Assembly: GCA_002439285.1 (NCBI GenBank)
Contig: DJTQ01000338.1
Span: forward strand, 1 to 16,672
Reading direction: 5' to 3'
Length of the DNA stretch: 16,672 bases
Source: Paenibacillaceae bacterium UBA6304
Lineage (GTDB): Bacteria > Bacillota > Bacilli > Paenibacillales > Paenibacillaceae
Positions 7,047 to 15,476 of the stretch are shown here, piece after piece. The notes beneath the pieces are model-generated. The model was not told the DNA's origin. It saw nothing but the letters and a program-made list of their open reading frames with translations, and made no database searches. The position numbers and the translations under genes are program-made. Each line of letters opens with the position of its first letter. Position 1 is the stretch's first letter.

Positions 7047-8808
7047 ATTCGACATCGATGAAAACCTGGAATCGCCTTTTGATATCAAGCATTTCCGGCG
7101 TGCAATGATCTACATCAAGAAACAGAAAAAACCGATGATCATCGCCTTCATTTTGAGCGCCATTTCAGCCGCGGTTTCCCTGTCGGCTCCGCTGATCATG
7201 CAGCATGTCATCGACGTGACGATCCCTGCGAAGGCCGTCGGCCCGCTGGTCGGCTGGTCAGCGTTAATGCTGGTCACCATTGTTGTCAGCGTTTATCTCG
7301 CCACGATCCGCTCACGGATGATGACGGTCGTCGGACAGGATATTATTTTTGACATCCGAACTGATTTGTTCAAGCATTTGCAGCAACTGCCGTTTAAATA
7401 TTACGATGACCGCCCTCAGGGCAAAATCTTGATCCGGGTCGTCAACTATGTCAACTCGGTATCGGATGTGTTATCCAACGGTATTATCAACTTTATTCTC
7501 GAAATCGTGAACCTGATCTTTATCGCGGCCTTTATGTTTGCCGTCGACGTCCAGCTTTCGTTCGTCATTCTAGCCGGACTTCCCGTCTTCCTCGGTGTCA
7601 TGCTGATGATCAAGACCCGGCAGCGGCGGGCATGGCAGGCGGTTTCCAACAAGAGCTCCAATGTGAACGCCTACTTGCAGGAGAGCATCAGCGGGATCCG
7701 CGTAACGCAAATCTTCTCCCGTGAGGAACGCAACGAAGGCATCTTTACGCGCCTAGCCACCAACTTCCGTACGGAATGGATGCGCGCCCTGCGGTATAAC
7801 GCGTTGATTCCGTTCACCGTCGATAATCTGGCGACGATCGTTGCCGCGTTGATTTACCTGGTCGGCCTGCTCGCCTTGAGTCCGGCAGATATCACCTTCG
7901 GCGTCATTATCGCGATGGGCAGCTACGCCGGACGTTTCTGGCAGCCGATCCTGAACCTGTCGCAGCTGTACAATAACTTCATCAACGCGGTTGCCTATCT
8001 CGAACGGATTTTCGAGACGCTGGACGAACCTGTCACCGTTAGCGATGTACCGGATGCGAAGAAGCTGCCATCGATCCAGGGCCGGGTGACCTTCGACGAT
8101 GTTACTTTTGCCTACGATCCGGGAAACAATATTCTCGAGAACCTATCGTTCGATATCAAACCGGGGGAAAGCGTTGCTCTGGTAGGCCCGACAGGCGCAG
8201 GCAAAACGACGGTCGTCAACCTGGTCTCGCGTTTCTATAATATTACCGGCGGCAAGATTCTGATCGACGGCCATGATATTTCGCAGGTGACGCTCAATTC
8301 CCTGCGTAGCCAAATGGGCATCATGCTGCAGGACAGCTTCATTTTCTCGGGTACCATTCTCGACAACATCCGTTACGGCAAGCTGGATGCGACGGAAGAA
8401 GAAGTTATCGCGGCCGCGAAGACGGTCTGCGCCGACGAATTCATCCGCGAGTTCGAACATGGTTACTTAACGGAAGTCAACGAACGCGGCTCGAAGCTGT
8501 CTCAAGGACAGCGGCAGTTGATCTCGTTCGCACGCACGCTGCTGGCTGATCCGCGAATTCTCATTCTGGATGAAGCAACCTCGTCGATCGATGCCAAAAC
8601 CGAGCGGCTGCTGCAGCAAGGCTTGAACGAGCTGCTCAAAGGACGCACCTCCTTCATCATCGCGCACCGGCTGTCTACAGTCAGGAACTGTGACCGCATC
8701 ATGTACGTATCCGACAAGGGGATTGCGGAATCCGGTTCCCACGATGAACTGATAGTCCGTCGCGGCTTGTACTACCGCCTCTACACGGCTCAGAAGATGG
8801 AAGCTTAA
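7033..8808 (+). CDS. ABC exporter half-transporter, catalytic-site subunit
   Basis: The partner of the preceding gene, also 591 residues: an N-terminal cytosolic stretch, six membrane helices in about residues 35-325, and an ATPase domain at about 350-590. Walker A GPTGAGKT 385-392, Q433, Walker B ILILDE 509-514 with catalytic Glu514, and switch His545 (IIAHRLST) are canonical. The signature is LSQGQ (489-493) instead of LSGGQ. Thus its Walker elements pair with the partner's normal LSGGQ to form the active site, and its altered signature faces the partner's degenerate Walker site. The start has AGGTGA (7021-7026) six bases upstream, inside the end of the first gene. A strong terminator follows. 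Drug, peptide or lipid export is possible; specificity cannot be read from the sequence. Confidence 0.95.
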   Translation: MARNKFDIDENLESPFDIKHFRRAMIYIKKQKKPMIIAFILSAISAAVSLSAPLIMQHVIDVTIPAKAVGPLVGWSALMLVTIVVSVYLATIRSRMMTVVGQDIIFDIRTDLFKHLQQLPFKYYDDRPQGKILIRVVNYVNSVSDVLSNGIINFILEIVNLIFIAAFMFAVDVQLSFVILAGLPVFLGVMLMIKTRQRRAWQAVSNKSSNVNAYLQESISGIRVTQIFSREERNEGIFTRLATNFRTEWMRALRYNALIPFTVDNLATIVAALIYLVGLLALSPADITFGVIIAMGSYAGRFWQPILNLSQLYNNFINAVAYLERIFETLDEPVTVSDVPDAKKLPSIQGRVTFDDVTFAYDPGNNILENLSFDIKPGESVALVGPTGAGKTTVVNLVSRFYNITGGKILIDGHDISQVTLNSLRSQMGIMLQDSFIFSGTILDNIRYGKLDATEEEVIAAAKTVCADEFIREFEHGYLTEVNERGSKLSQGQRQLISFARTLLADPRILILDEATSSIDAKTERLLQQGLNELLKGRTSFIIAHRLSTVRNCDRIMYVSDKGIAESGSHDELIVRRGLYYRLYTAQKMEA

Positions 8809-8856
8809 GCTCAATTCGCAGAGAATCAAACGAATCATCGAATTTCATAAAAAGCA

Positions 8857-8893
8857 AAAGAACCCCCGAAATAAATTTCGGAGGTTCTTTTTT
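8857..8893. terminator. bidirectional intrinsic terminator between ABC operon and laminarinase
   Basis: Fifteen-base arms (8857-8871 and 8876-8890) pair with one mismatch around a 4-base loop, with a run of six T at 8888-8893 on the plus strand and a T-rich tail on the minus strand. It lies between the convergent ends of the ABC operon (8808) and the laminarinase gene (8905) and should serve both. Confidence 0.9.
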
Positions 8894-8904
8894 CAAAAAA
8901 CGAA

Positions 8905-11900
8905 TTACTTGAATTCGTAAGGAAAAATAATTTGGGAAAAGTCTGTTGGTGCGTTCACTTTTACTTTGGTGTCCACTTCCCCGAGCTGATTCCAGAACTC
9001 AATTTTGATGGCTCCATTACTGAAGTCCTGATAATTTGTACCAGCAGCCGTAACATTGCCCCTGTCTGTATGCTTAAACATTTCCCAATCCATAACCGGA
9101 TTTAATGCGTACGTAGGTGATTGTTCAGTGCGATCCCATGTTCCATCCCCATTGAAATCGTAAGAAATCCTCATCATAATTGCGGTTCCGGGAGTAGCCG
9201 TGACAGAATCAAGGTAAAATTGGTAGCCCGTGTTGTCCGTTCCGTTGTAGGTAGCATTAATATTGTTCAAGGTATACGTGATCGACTTATTAGGATCAAT
9301 GTAATAATTGCCTCCCTCTGCCGATGGGATCATCGCCTCGAATGCAGAGTTGCCTGGTGCATTGGATAGGCCAAACGTGGTGTCGTCACCGACCAGGTAA
9401 AGCGTCATCGGGCCTGTAATCTGCGGTGTATCCTCACTTGGAGGCGTCGTTACTGCAAGCGCAGCGCTTGCTTCCGAGAGATTACCGGCGGCATCTTTCG
9501 CTTTAACGGTGAACGAGTATGCGGTATTCGGCTTCAGAGCGTTTATCAACTTGGAAGGCCCTTCTATCGAGCCGACAAGTGCATCATCCTTGTACACATC
9601 ATAGCCTGTTACCCCAACGTTATCTGTCGATGCCTGCCAACCGAGCGTCACGCTTGTGCTCGTTTTCGACTGCACACTTAACCCGTCCGGCACCGTTGGC
9701 GCTTGCGTGTCCAGCGATGCGGTCACTTCACGGATCACGACATCATCCATATAAATCGTATGCTCGCTTGCCGGCGTCGCCCACATACCATCTGTCACGT
9801 CGCCTAGCAAATAATTGAGCTTTAATGTACTTGCTGCATTCACTGTAAAGATGTTCTTGTGGATCGTGTCAGAGTTGTTCGTCAGATGAAAGGTTGCCGC
9901 AGGAATACTCGTATTCGTATACTCTACGACAATCGGGCGATCCTCCGTTGACCATGATTTAAAGCTCAGCTCATAGGTCTTGCCTGCCTCAAGCTTGATC
10001 CCGTCTTGATAGAATTGCGTATGCCAGTTCGCTCCGCCCTTGTAGGCGATCTTTAATTTGGCGACGCCCTCCTCAACCTCGAAAGTGGAGTAGGCATCCG
10101 GGATTAGGACGTAATGAGTCCAACCGTTCCCACCGCCGGTGAAGCTGCCGTTGACGACGATATTGCTATCATTGGCCAGAATGACTTGCGCGACTGAAGT
10201 CGGGGTGTAACCTTCCGCTTCCACCCGGATGGTATAGCTGCCTTCAGCTGTGAAGTTCGCAGCTTTAATCGTGATCTTACCCGCAGTCACGGTGTAATCG
10301 CCTGCTTTCAGCGTCGTACTTCCTATTTTGACCGCCGATATTTTATTTCTCCATGATGGATTATCAATAAAGGTAAGATCAATATCATTACCAAGTCTAT
10401 TATCACTCGTATCTTTCAATAACGCCGGAGATTTGGCTACAGGGGCATCCTTCACCTCGAATACTACGTTGTCGATGAAGATGTCGTGTTCTGCACCAAC
10501 CGCATTGGTGTCTGTCAGAATCCCCAGCAAGAACTTCAGATTCGCCACATCATGATTTGCCGGCGTAAACTCAAAGCTGTAATGGGCAGTTGTCGTTGTT
10601 AGATCAATCGTTTTGTCAAAATGTCTGAAATAGCTCCCGTTCTCGGCAATGATTTCGATCTTCCGATCCACCGACGACCTGGCATCGAAGCTAACAACAT
10701 ACTGTTGACCCGCCGTGATTGGGAGTCCATTCTGAATCAGCATCGCGCTCCAAGGATTGCTTCCCTGGTTGCCGACTGTGACCTTAACCTCACCGTTCGC
10801 AATGCTCGAGGTCGCATATCCTCCACTGTCACTAATCGTTTCCCAACCATTCAGCCCATCGCTGAAATCGCCATTGACCAGCGGGTAGTATACAACATCT
10901 TCTGCTGGTGGATCGACAATCCCATCAACCTCCACCAACCTGACATTGCCGATCCATACCGGATGATCATCGATACCCATATTGAATTCTATGCGCGCTT
11001 CATTATCCGAATTGCTCTTCATTAAAAACGACGTCTGATAGGTGCCCTTCATCTCATTGGTAAGCAATGCCGTATAGCTTGGCGAATATCCCTCGAACCC
11101 CCTGGATTCGCCGCCGGTTACTCTCACGTTTATTGATCGTTTCGTATCCGTCTTCGCGCTGAAGGTCAGCTTGTAATATCTTCCCTTCGCCAGCGAGACA
11201 ATTGCCTGCGGTTGGATCGAGTACGGATTTCCCCCTGCATTTGTGATCGATACCTTAGCATAATTCTTGCCGCCGATATCCTCAATTGCGACCGATGCTG
11301 CAGCACCCGGATCTTTGAATAGAACCCAATGCGCGGTATTAGGGATACCCATACCCGGGTCACCGTCTCTATTCTGTGTGAATCCGTTGTTGTAGACAAG
11401 GTTCCCATCCGCTTGCGGAAGCTTCGCGCCAGGCAGATATTCCTCCTTCTCAAATGTTGGAGGTACCGGGTCACGATAAGGTCTGCCCGTTAATTCGTAT
11501 ACGCGTACATAATCGACGGACATCGATTTCGGAAAAATCGAAGTATCTGCTGGATCGCCGTCAAAATTACCTCCCACAGCCAGGTTCATGATCAGGTGGA
11601 ATTTCTGGTCGAATGGCGCAGGATAAGCGTTATCTTGATTCTTTCCGTTGGAGCGGCTGTACCAATCATTCTTCGTAGAATACAACTGCCCGTCAACATA
11701 CCAGCGAATTTCCCCCGGCTCCCATTCAACGGCGTACGTATGGTAGTCTGTGATCGACCCGCCATTCGGGAAATCATACTCATTTCCTGAATATTCATTA
11801 CCTGGCCATTGCGAACCATAATGAATCGTTCCAGCGACCTTATGAGGCTTGCTCCCCCAGCCTTCCATAATATCAAGTTCACCTGAAGCCGCCCAGACTC

Positions 11901-13479
11901 CATACACATCTTCTTCCGGCATCATCCAGATCGCCGGCCATAATCCTTGTCCGGTCGGCGCCTTGGCCCGGATTTCAAATTTTCCATATTTTTTACTGAA
12001 GAGACCCTTTGTTTTTATTCGAGCCGAGGTGTAGTTATACCCTTCGTAGTTTTCGTTCTTTGCCGTAATAACAAGGTTGCCATTATCCACCTTCACATTC
12101 TCAGACCGGTTGGTGTAGTATTCAAGCTCATTGTTTCCCCAGCCCGGATTTCCAACGGAATGACCGTTGCCTAAATCAAATGTCCATTTGTTCTTGTCCA
12201 ATTCAGTTCCTTTGAATTCATCGCTCCATACCAGCGACCAAGGGTCTTGCGTACCGCCGCCAGGATTGCCGCCGTTGTTTCCTCCATTACCGCCTGAAGA
12301 AGAACCCGGTGTCGTTACGACGGGATTAGGCGTTTGGGTAGAAGTTGAAGTGTTCCCAAGGTTAACATTCTCATAATTTCCTTGGCCATAGGATTTGCCG
12401 TTCAACACTACGTTTTGCGCTTCGATTTTCAGAACACCAATCGTTCCGGAACCCTGGATGCTCGAATTTCCAGCCTTCTCCGAAACAGTGACGCTCCCCA
12501 GGGTGGTACCGCTTTCCATATTAATTTTGGCCGGGCCTGAAAGTATCAGTTCCGCAACCTGACCGGAGATGGTCAGTTCCGGTATTGAATTGGAGGTATT
12601 ACCACCAGGAACGACAAGCTTTTGAACGGAGGCATTCTTAAGCTCTAAGTTTTTTGCTCCGCTGCGCACAAATAAAGCACCTTGAACCTGAACGCCGTCA
12701 AGCTTGAAGTTTCCGGTTCCTTTGCCGATTCCATCCGCCAAATACAGGTTATTCGGTACCGTTAGCCCGCTTAGTTCAGCATCAGGCTGATTAATCAGCA
12801 CATGTCCCGAATTGCTTCCCAATGAGCGATACCCGCCCTCCGATATGTAGAGCGACAATAGACGATCCAGAATGACCGCCATTTCCCCACGGGTTATAGT
12901 CCGTTCCGGTTTGAAGGATCCATCCGGATAGCCCTGAATATAGCCTGCGGACATGAAGGCGGCAACCGCTCGCTTGGCTTCCTGATCCAGCAAGGCAAGA
13001 TCTCCGAAGGACTCTTGACCGTTCTGTCCCTCTGAATCAAGTCCGAACAAACGATTCAGGCTCCGGGCCGCCTCTCCCCGAGTCAAAGCCTTCTTTGCCA
13101 AGGTTGATTCCTCTTCCTGCGGCAAATTTAAGTATCCTTCCTCCAAGGCAAGCGACAGGTCCTTTGCGTACCACGGGTCCGGGTCCTTCGGGAGCTGACT
13201 CCTCTCCGTGTCTGTTTGGAAGCCAAATAGCCGGTTCATCATCACAGCAAATTCCACCACAGTAATATTCCGATTGGGGAGTAGATTCCCTTTCTCATCC
13301 CCTTGAATAATGCCAACTGTTTTCCAACGCTCTAAAGAAGTAGATGCCCAATGACCATCGTTCGAAACCGGTTTCGATTTCTCGTTTGCAAATGCTGCCG
13401 AGTTAACCGCAAAACTGGACACCAGCAGCAGAAATGACAGCCACGCAGCGATCTTCTTCTTCATCCTAGATTTGCTCAT
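8905..13479 (-). CDS. SLH-anchored multimodular GH16 endo-beta-1,3-glucanase (laminarinase)
   Basis: Predicted to hydrolyse internal beta-1,3 bonds of laminarin-like glucans at the cell surface. The 1524 residues read in order: signal peptide (1-31, cleavage after AFA); three SLH domains (about 38-88, 98-147, 157-212) that bind secondary cell-wall polymer; a Val/Leu/Gly-rich, probably beta-solenoid region (223-372); a Gly/Asn/Thr/Pro linker (376-412); GH16 (413-665) with GELDIMEG, E534 the likely nucleophile and E539 the acid/base; three CBM4/9-like modules (about 690-852, 865-1010, 1105-1252); between the second and third, a DUF1533-like module (1018-1100); FN3 (1256-1346); and an unassigned C-terminal module (1352-1524) with a DFNGDGTWD calcium-type loop. 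It resembles known Paenibacillus SLH laminarinases. GAGGGG lies about five bases before the ATG at 13479. It has its own promoter with a cre site and ends at a shared terminator. GH16 identity is firm; strict beta-1,3 versus mixed-linkage specificity is not. Confidence 0.95.
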   Translation of the reverse strand: MSKSRMKKKIAAWLSFLLLVSSFAVNSAAFANEKSKPVSNDGHWASTSLERWKTVGIIQGDEKGNLLPNRNITVVEFAVMMNRLFGFQTDTERSQLPKDPDPWYAKDLSLALEEGYLNLPQEEESTLAKKALTRGEAARSLNRLFGLDSEGQNGQESFGDLALLDQEAKRAVAAFMSAGYIQGYPDGSFKPERTITRGEMAVILDRLLSLYISEGGYRSLGSNSGHVLINQPDAELSGLTVPNNLYLADGIGKGTGNFKLDGVQVQGALFVRSGAKNLELKNASVQKLVVPGGNTSNSIPELTISGQVAELILSGPAKINMESGTTLGSVTVSEKAGNSSIQGSGTIGVLKIEAQNVVLNGKSYGQGNYENVNLGNTSTSTQTPNPVVTTPGSSSGGNGGNNGGNPGGGTQDPWSLVWSDEFKGTELDKNKWTFDLGNGHSVGNPGWGNNELEYYTNRSENVKVDNGNLVITAKNENYEGYNYTSARIKTKGLFSKKYGKFEIRAKAPTGQGLWPAIWMMPEEDVYGVWAASGELDIMEGWGSKPHKVAGTIHYGSQWPGNEYSGNEYDFPNGGSITDYHTYAVEWEPGEIRWYVDGQLYSTKNDWYSRSNGKNQDNAYPAPFDQKFHLIMNLAVGGNFDGDPADTSIFPKSMSVDYVRVYELTGRPYRDPVPPTFEKEEYLPGAKLPQADGNLVYNNGFTQNRDGDPGMGIPNTAHWVLFKDPGAAASVAIEDIGGKNYAKVSITNAGGNPYSIQPQAIVSLAKGRYYKLTFSAKTDTKRSINVRVTGGESRGFEGYSPSYTALLTNEMKGTYQTSFLMKSNSDNEARIEFNMGIDDHPVWIGNVRLVEVDGIVDPPAEDVVYYPLVNGDFSDGLNGWETISDSGGYATSSIANGEVKVTVGNQGSNPWSAMLIQNGLPITAGQQYVVSFDARSSVDRKIEIIAENGSYFRHFDKTIDLTTTTAHYSFEFTPANHDVANLKFLLGILTDTNAVGAEHDIFIDNVVFEVKDAPVAKSPALLKDTSDNRLGNDIDLTFIDNPSWRNKISAVKIGSTTLKAGDYTVTAGKITIKAANFTAEGSYTIRVEAEGYTPTSVAQVILANDSNIVVNGSFTGGGNGWTHYVLIPDAYSTFEVEEGVAKLKIAYKGGANWHTQFYQDGIKLEAGKTYELSFKSWSTEDRPIVVEYTNTSIPAATFHLTNNSDTIHKNIFTVNAASTLKLNYLLGDVTDGMWATPASEHTIYMDDVVIREVTASLDTQAPTVPDGLSVQSKTSTSVTLGWQASTDNVGVTGYDVYKDDALVGSIEGPSKLINALKPNTAYSFTVKAKDAAGNLSEASAALAVTTPPSEDTPQITGPMTLYLVGDDTTFGLSNAPGNSAFEAMIPSAEGGNYYIDPNKSITYTLNNINATYNGTDNTGYQFYLDSVTATPGTAIMMRISYDFNGDGTWDRTEQSPTYALNPVMDWEMFKHTDRGNVTAAGTNYQDFSNGAIKIEFWNQLGEVDTKVKVNAPTDFSQIIFPYEFK

Positions 13480-13554
13480 CTTTTCCCCTCAACTTTCGAA
13501 ATAGTTTTAAACAAAACAAATGACGAAAATGTTACGAAAGTTAAAACATAGCTG

Positions 13555-13568
13555 AAAAAGCGCTTTCA
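13555..13568 (-). promoter_or_regulatory. cre site (CcpA operator) of the laminarinase gene
   Basis: On the minus strand the site reads TGAAAGCGCTTTTT, 12 of 14 bases of the ideal TGAAAGCGCTTTCA, inside a larger inverted repeat (13551-13570). It covers the predicted start of transcription just after the -10 box, the classical position for repression by CcpA with HPr-Ser-P. Glucose should therefore repress the laminarinase. Confidence 0.75.
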
Positions 13569-13574
13569 GCCCTT

Positions 13575-13603
13575 ATAATAATCCCGTTTTCTCTGTCCGT
13601 CAA
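13575..13603 (-). promoter_or_regulatory. sigma-A promoter of the laminarinase gene
   Basis: On the minus strand TTGACG (13598-13603) and TATTAT (13575-13580) are 17 bases apart. The start should fall near 13568, leaving a leader of about 90 bases. Three GCGAAA copies (from 13635, 13665 and 13679 in plus coordinates) and the palindrome CGAAAATTTTCG (13636-13647) lie 32-80 bases upstream of the -35 box and could be activator sites. Confidence 0.75.
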
Positions 13604-13776
13604 TCTGAATAAATATTTGCTGAAATTCGACACAGCGAAAATTTTCGTCGATTTCGAACGACTTGCGAAATTATTTTAGCGAAAATCGCCTTGAATTTAA
13701 ATGCCACTCACTTTAGGAATGCTATATGAAGGGTCCACCTTTACCCGACTTTCTCGATATACAGCAACAAACATAG

Positions 13777-13825
13777 AAAAAAGGCACAGACTCTTCAATT
13801 ATCTTGAAGGAATGTACCTTTTTTT
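13777..13825 (-). terminator. intrinsic terminator of the sugar permease gene
   Basis: A 21-22 base imperfect stem (AAAAAAGG... pairing with ...CCTTTTTT) around a short loop, with T-runs on both strands. It begins 21 bases after the permease stop codon on the minus strand. It separates that gene from the laminarinase promoter, so the two are independent transcripts. Between it and that promoter (13604-13776) there is no gene. Confidence 0.8.
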
Positions 13826-13846
13826 CTATAAGTTCCAACGAACAAC

Positions 13847-15247
13847 TTAAGCCTTCTCGGACCACATGTTCTCCATTTCTTCCAGCGTCTTTCCCTTGGT
13901 TTCCGGAATCTTACGCCATGTGAATATAAAAGTAAACAGAGAGATAATGCCGAAGATCCAGAACGTCGTGGCGGCTCCAGCCGAGCTAAGCAATGGCGGG
14001 AAGCCTTGCGATACGAGATAGTCGCCCGCCCACAACGCCATGGAGGCGATAGCGACGGCTTTGCCCCGGATGCGGTTCGGGAATATTTCCGACAACATGA
14101 CCCATACGACAGGTCCAAGCGAGATGGCAAAAGAGGCGACATACATTAGAATCAGGATCAGCACGAGCGGTCCGGAGGTAAGTCCCATTTGGAACGCCGC
14201 CCCGATAATGGCCAAACAAACCGTCATGAGTGCAGACCCGATTAAGAGTAATGTTTTGCGGCCTACCTTGTCGATCAACCAGACAGATAGAATCGTGAAC
14301 AACAAATTGATCAGCCCGATCCAAATCGTCTGGGTGAGCGAAGCGTCCACGCCAAGCCCCATGTCTTTGAAAATAACGGGCGCATAGTACATAATCGCGT
14401 TAATCCCGGTCAGATGCTGGAGCACGGCGAGCATAACGCCGACCAGTACTGCGATCCGAATCCCCGGCGAGAACAGCTCCTTGATCGATGCGCTCTCATT
14501 TTGGAAAGAAGCTTTAATCTCAAGCACTTCCCGTTTGGCCGGCTCTTCGCCGTGAACCTTCAACAGAATCGGCAGCGCTTCTTGAGCTCTCCCCTGCTTG
14601 ATCAACCAGCGCGGACTTTCCGGAATCAAGAACAACAGAACTAGGAACAGCAAACCCGGAACGGCCCCAACAGCAAACATCCAGCGCCAGGCCGTAGATA
14701 CGTCCCAAGCGTCATCGCCCATGCCGGCGATCCACATATTCACGAAGTACACCAGGAAAATACCGGTCACGATGGCCAATTGGTTCAAAGCCACCAGCCG
14801 TCCACGATGTTTGGCGGGTGCAATCTCGGCGTTATATACCGGACAGATCGTCGAGGTAATACCGATCCCGATCCCCCCGATGATGCGGAAGATAATATAA
14901 CCCGTAAAGGTGTCCTGAAGCGCGGAACCGAGTGAGCCGATGACGAACAGCAGCGCAGCGGCCATCAGCACTTTTTTGCGGCCGAATCGTTCACTGAAAT
15001 AACCGGAAATGGCGGCACCCGTCACGCTGCCAACGATCATACTCGATACCGCCCAGCCTACCTGAAAATCGTTCAGCCCGAAGCGCTGCTCCAAGAAACC
15101 GATGGCTCCCGAAACGACAGCGGTGTCGAATCCGAACAACAGACCTCCCAACGCCGCAATGATGGAGACGAGAGTAACGAATAGCATGCTTTGCTTCCCG
15201 TTCTCCGCCTCTTTCGAAACGGCTTCTTTTTCTAATACTATAGCCAT
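13847..15247 (-). CDS. MFS sugar porter family permease (proton-sugar symporter)
   Basis: A 466-residue, twelve-helix transporter of the XylE/GLUT-like sugar porter family, predicted to import a monosaccharide with protons. Family marks: GRKK 89-92 after helix 2, RGR 148-150, PESPRWL 209-215 at the central loop, QHLTGINAIMYYAP 277-290 in helix 7 (Q277 and N283 are the usual sugar-binding positions; the second Gln of the common QQ pair is His278), VGRK 328-331, Trp382 in helix 10, SEIFPNRIRGKA 386-397, and PETKGKTLEE 448-457. Length and motifs are complete. AGGGG lies eight bases before the ATG. It follows the response-regulator gene in the same direction after a terminator, so it has its own promoter. 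The substrate (glucose, xylose, arabinose or other) cannot be fixed from the sequence. Confidence 0.93.
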   Translation of the reverse strand: MAIVLEKEAVSKEAENGKQSMLFVTLVSIIAALGGLLFGFDTAVVSGAIGFLEQRFGLNDFQVGWAVSSMIVGSVTGAAISGYFSERFGRKKVLMAAALLFVIGSLGSALQDTFTGYIIFRIIGGIGIGITSTICPVYNAEIAPAKHRGRLVALNQLAIVTGIFLVYFVNMWIAGMGDDAWDVSTAWRWMFAVGAVPGLLFLVLLFLIPESPRWLIKQGRAQEALPILLKVHGEEPAKREVLEIKASFQNESASIKELFSPGIRIAVLVGVMLAVLQHLTGINAIMYYAPVIFKDMGLGVDASLTQTIWIGLINLLFTILSVWLIDKVGRKTLLLIGSALMTVCLAIIGAAFQMGLTSGPLVLILILMYVASFAISLGPVVWVMLSEIFPNRIRGKAVAIASMALWAGDYLVSQGFPPLLSSAGAATTFWIFGIISLFTFIFTWRKIPETKGKTLEEMENMWSEKA

Positions 15248-15303
15248 GGAAAATTCCCCTTCTTTCTAGCATGAATCTCTAGGTTGCTAACTATCGGGGA
15301 AAA

Positions 15304-15309
15304 GTATAA
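15304..15309 (-). promoter_or_regulatory. possible -10 box of the permease gene
   Basis: TATACT on the minus strand, about 56 bases before the start codon. The -35 position 16-17 bases upstream is poor (CTTTTC or similar), as expected for a promoter that needs an activator. The call is weak. Confidence 0.4.
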
Positions 15310-15346
15310 CACGCCATAGTCCGTGAAAAGCGATCAATCGTCTGTA

Positions 15347-15369
15347 AAAAAACGTGCATCGCATGCACA
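15347..15369 (-). terminator. intrinsic terminator downstream of the response regulator
   Basis: A short perfect stem GTGCAT/ATGCAC (15355-15360 and 15364-15369) with a 3-base loop is followed on the minus strand by G and seven T (15347-15353). It lies 108 bases past the regulator stop and should end that transcript before the permease promoter. Confidence 0.7.
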
Positions 15370-15392
15370 ATCTTAATCTTGCGAAATGACGG

Positions 15393-15409
15393 GAGCGAGA
15401 ATCGCTCCG
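15393..15409. other. perfect 7-bp hairpin in the regulator-permease gap
   Basis: GGAGCGA/TCGCTCC around a 3-base loop, without a T-run. A second G/C-rich inverted repeat (CCGGG/CCCGG, 15450-15468) lies nearer the regulator stop. They may stabilise the 3' end of the regulator mRNA or help termination; no specific role is evident. Confidence 0.45.
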
Positions 15410-15476
15410 GACTAGCACCATTTTAAGGTCCATCACAAAATAGTCCATGCCGGGGAGCCCGAGCCCGGAGTTTGGC

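Noticed and set aside
5493..8896. Several minus-strand frames of 61-123 codons within and just past the ABC genes
   Set aside because: They are antisense shadows of the two transporter genes, with no ribosome sites or recognisable products.
15320..15345. Possible cre site before the permease gene (TGAAAAGCGATCA)
   Set aside because: The central CG is out of register for the 14-base consensus; not close enough to claim CcpA control.
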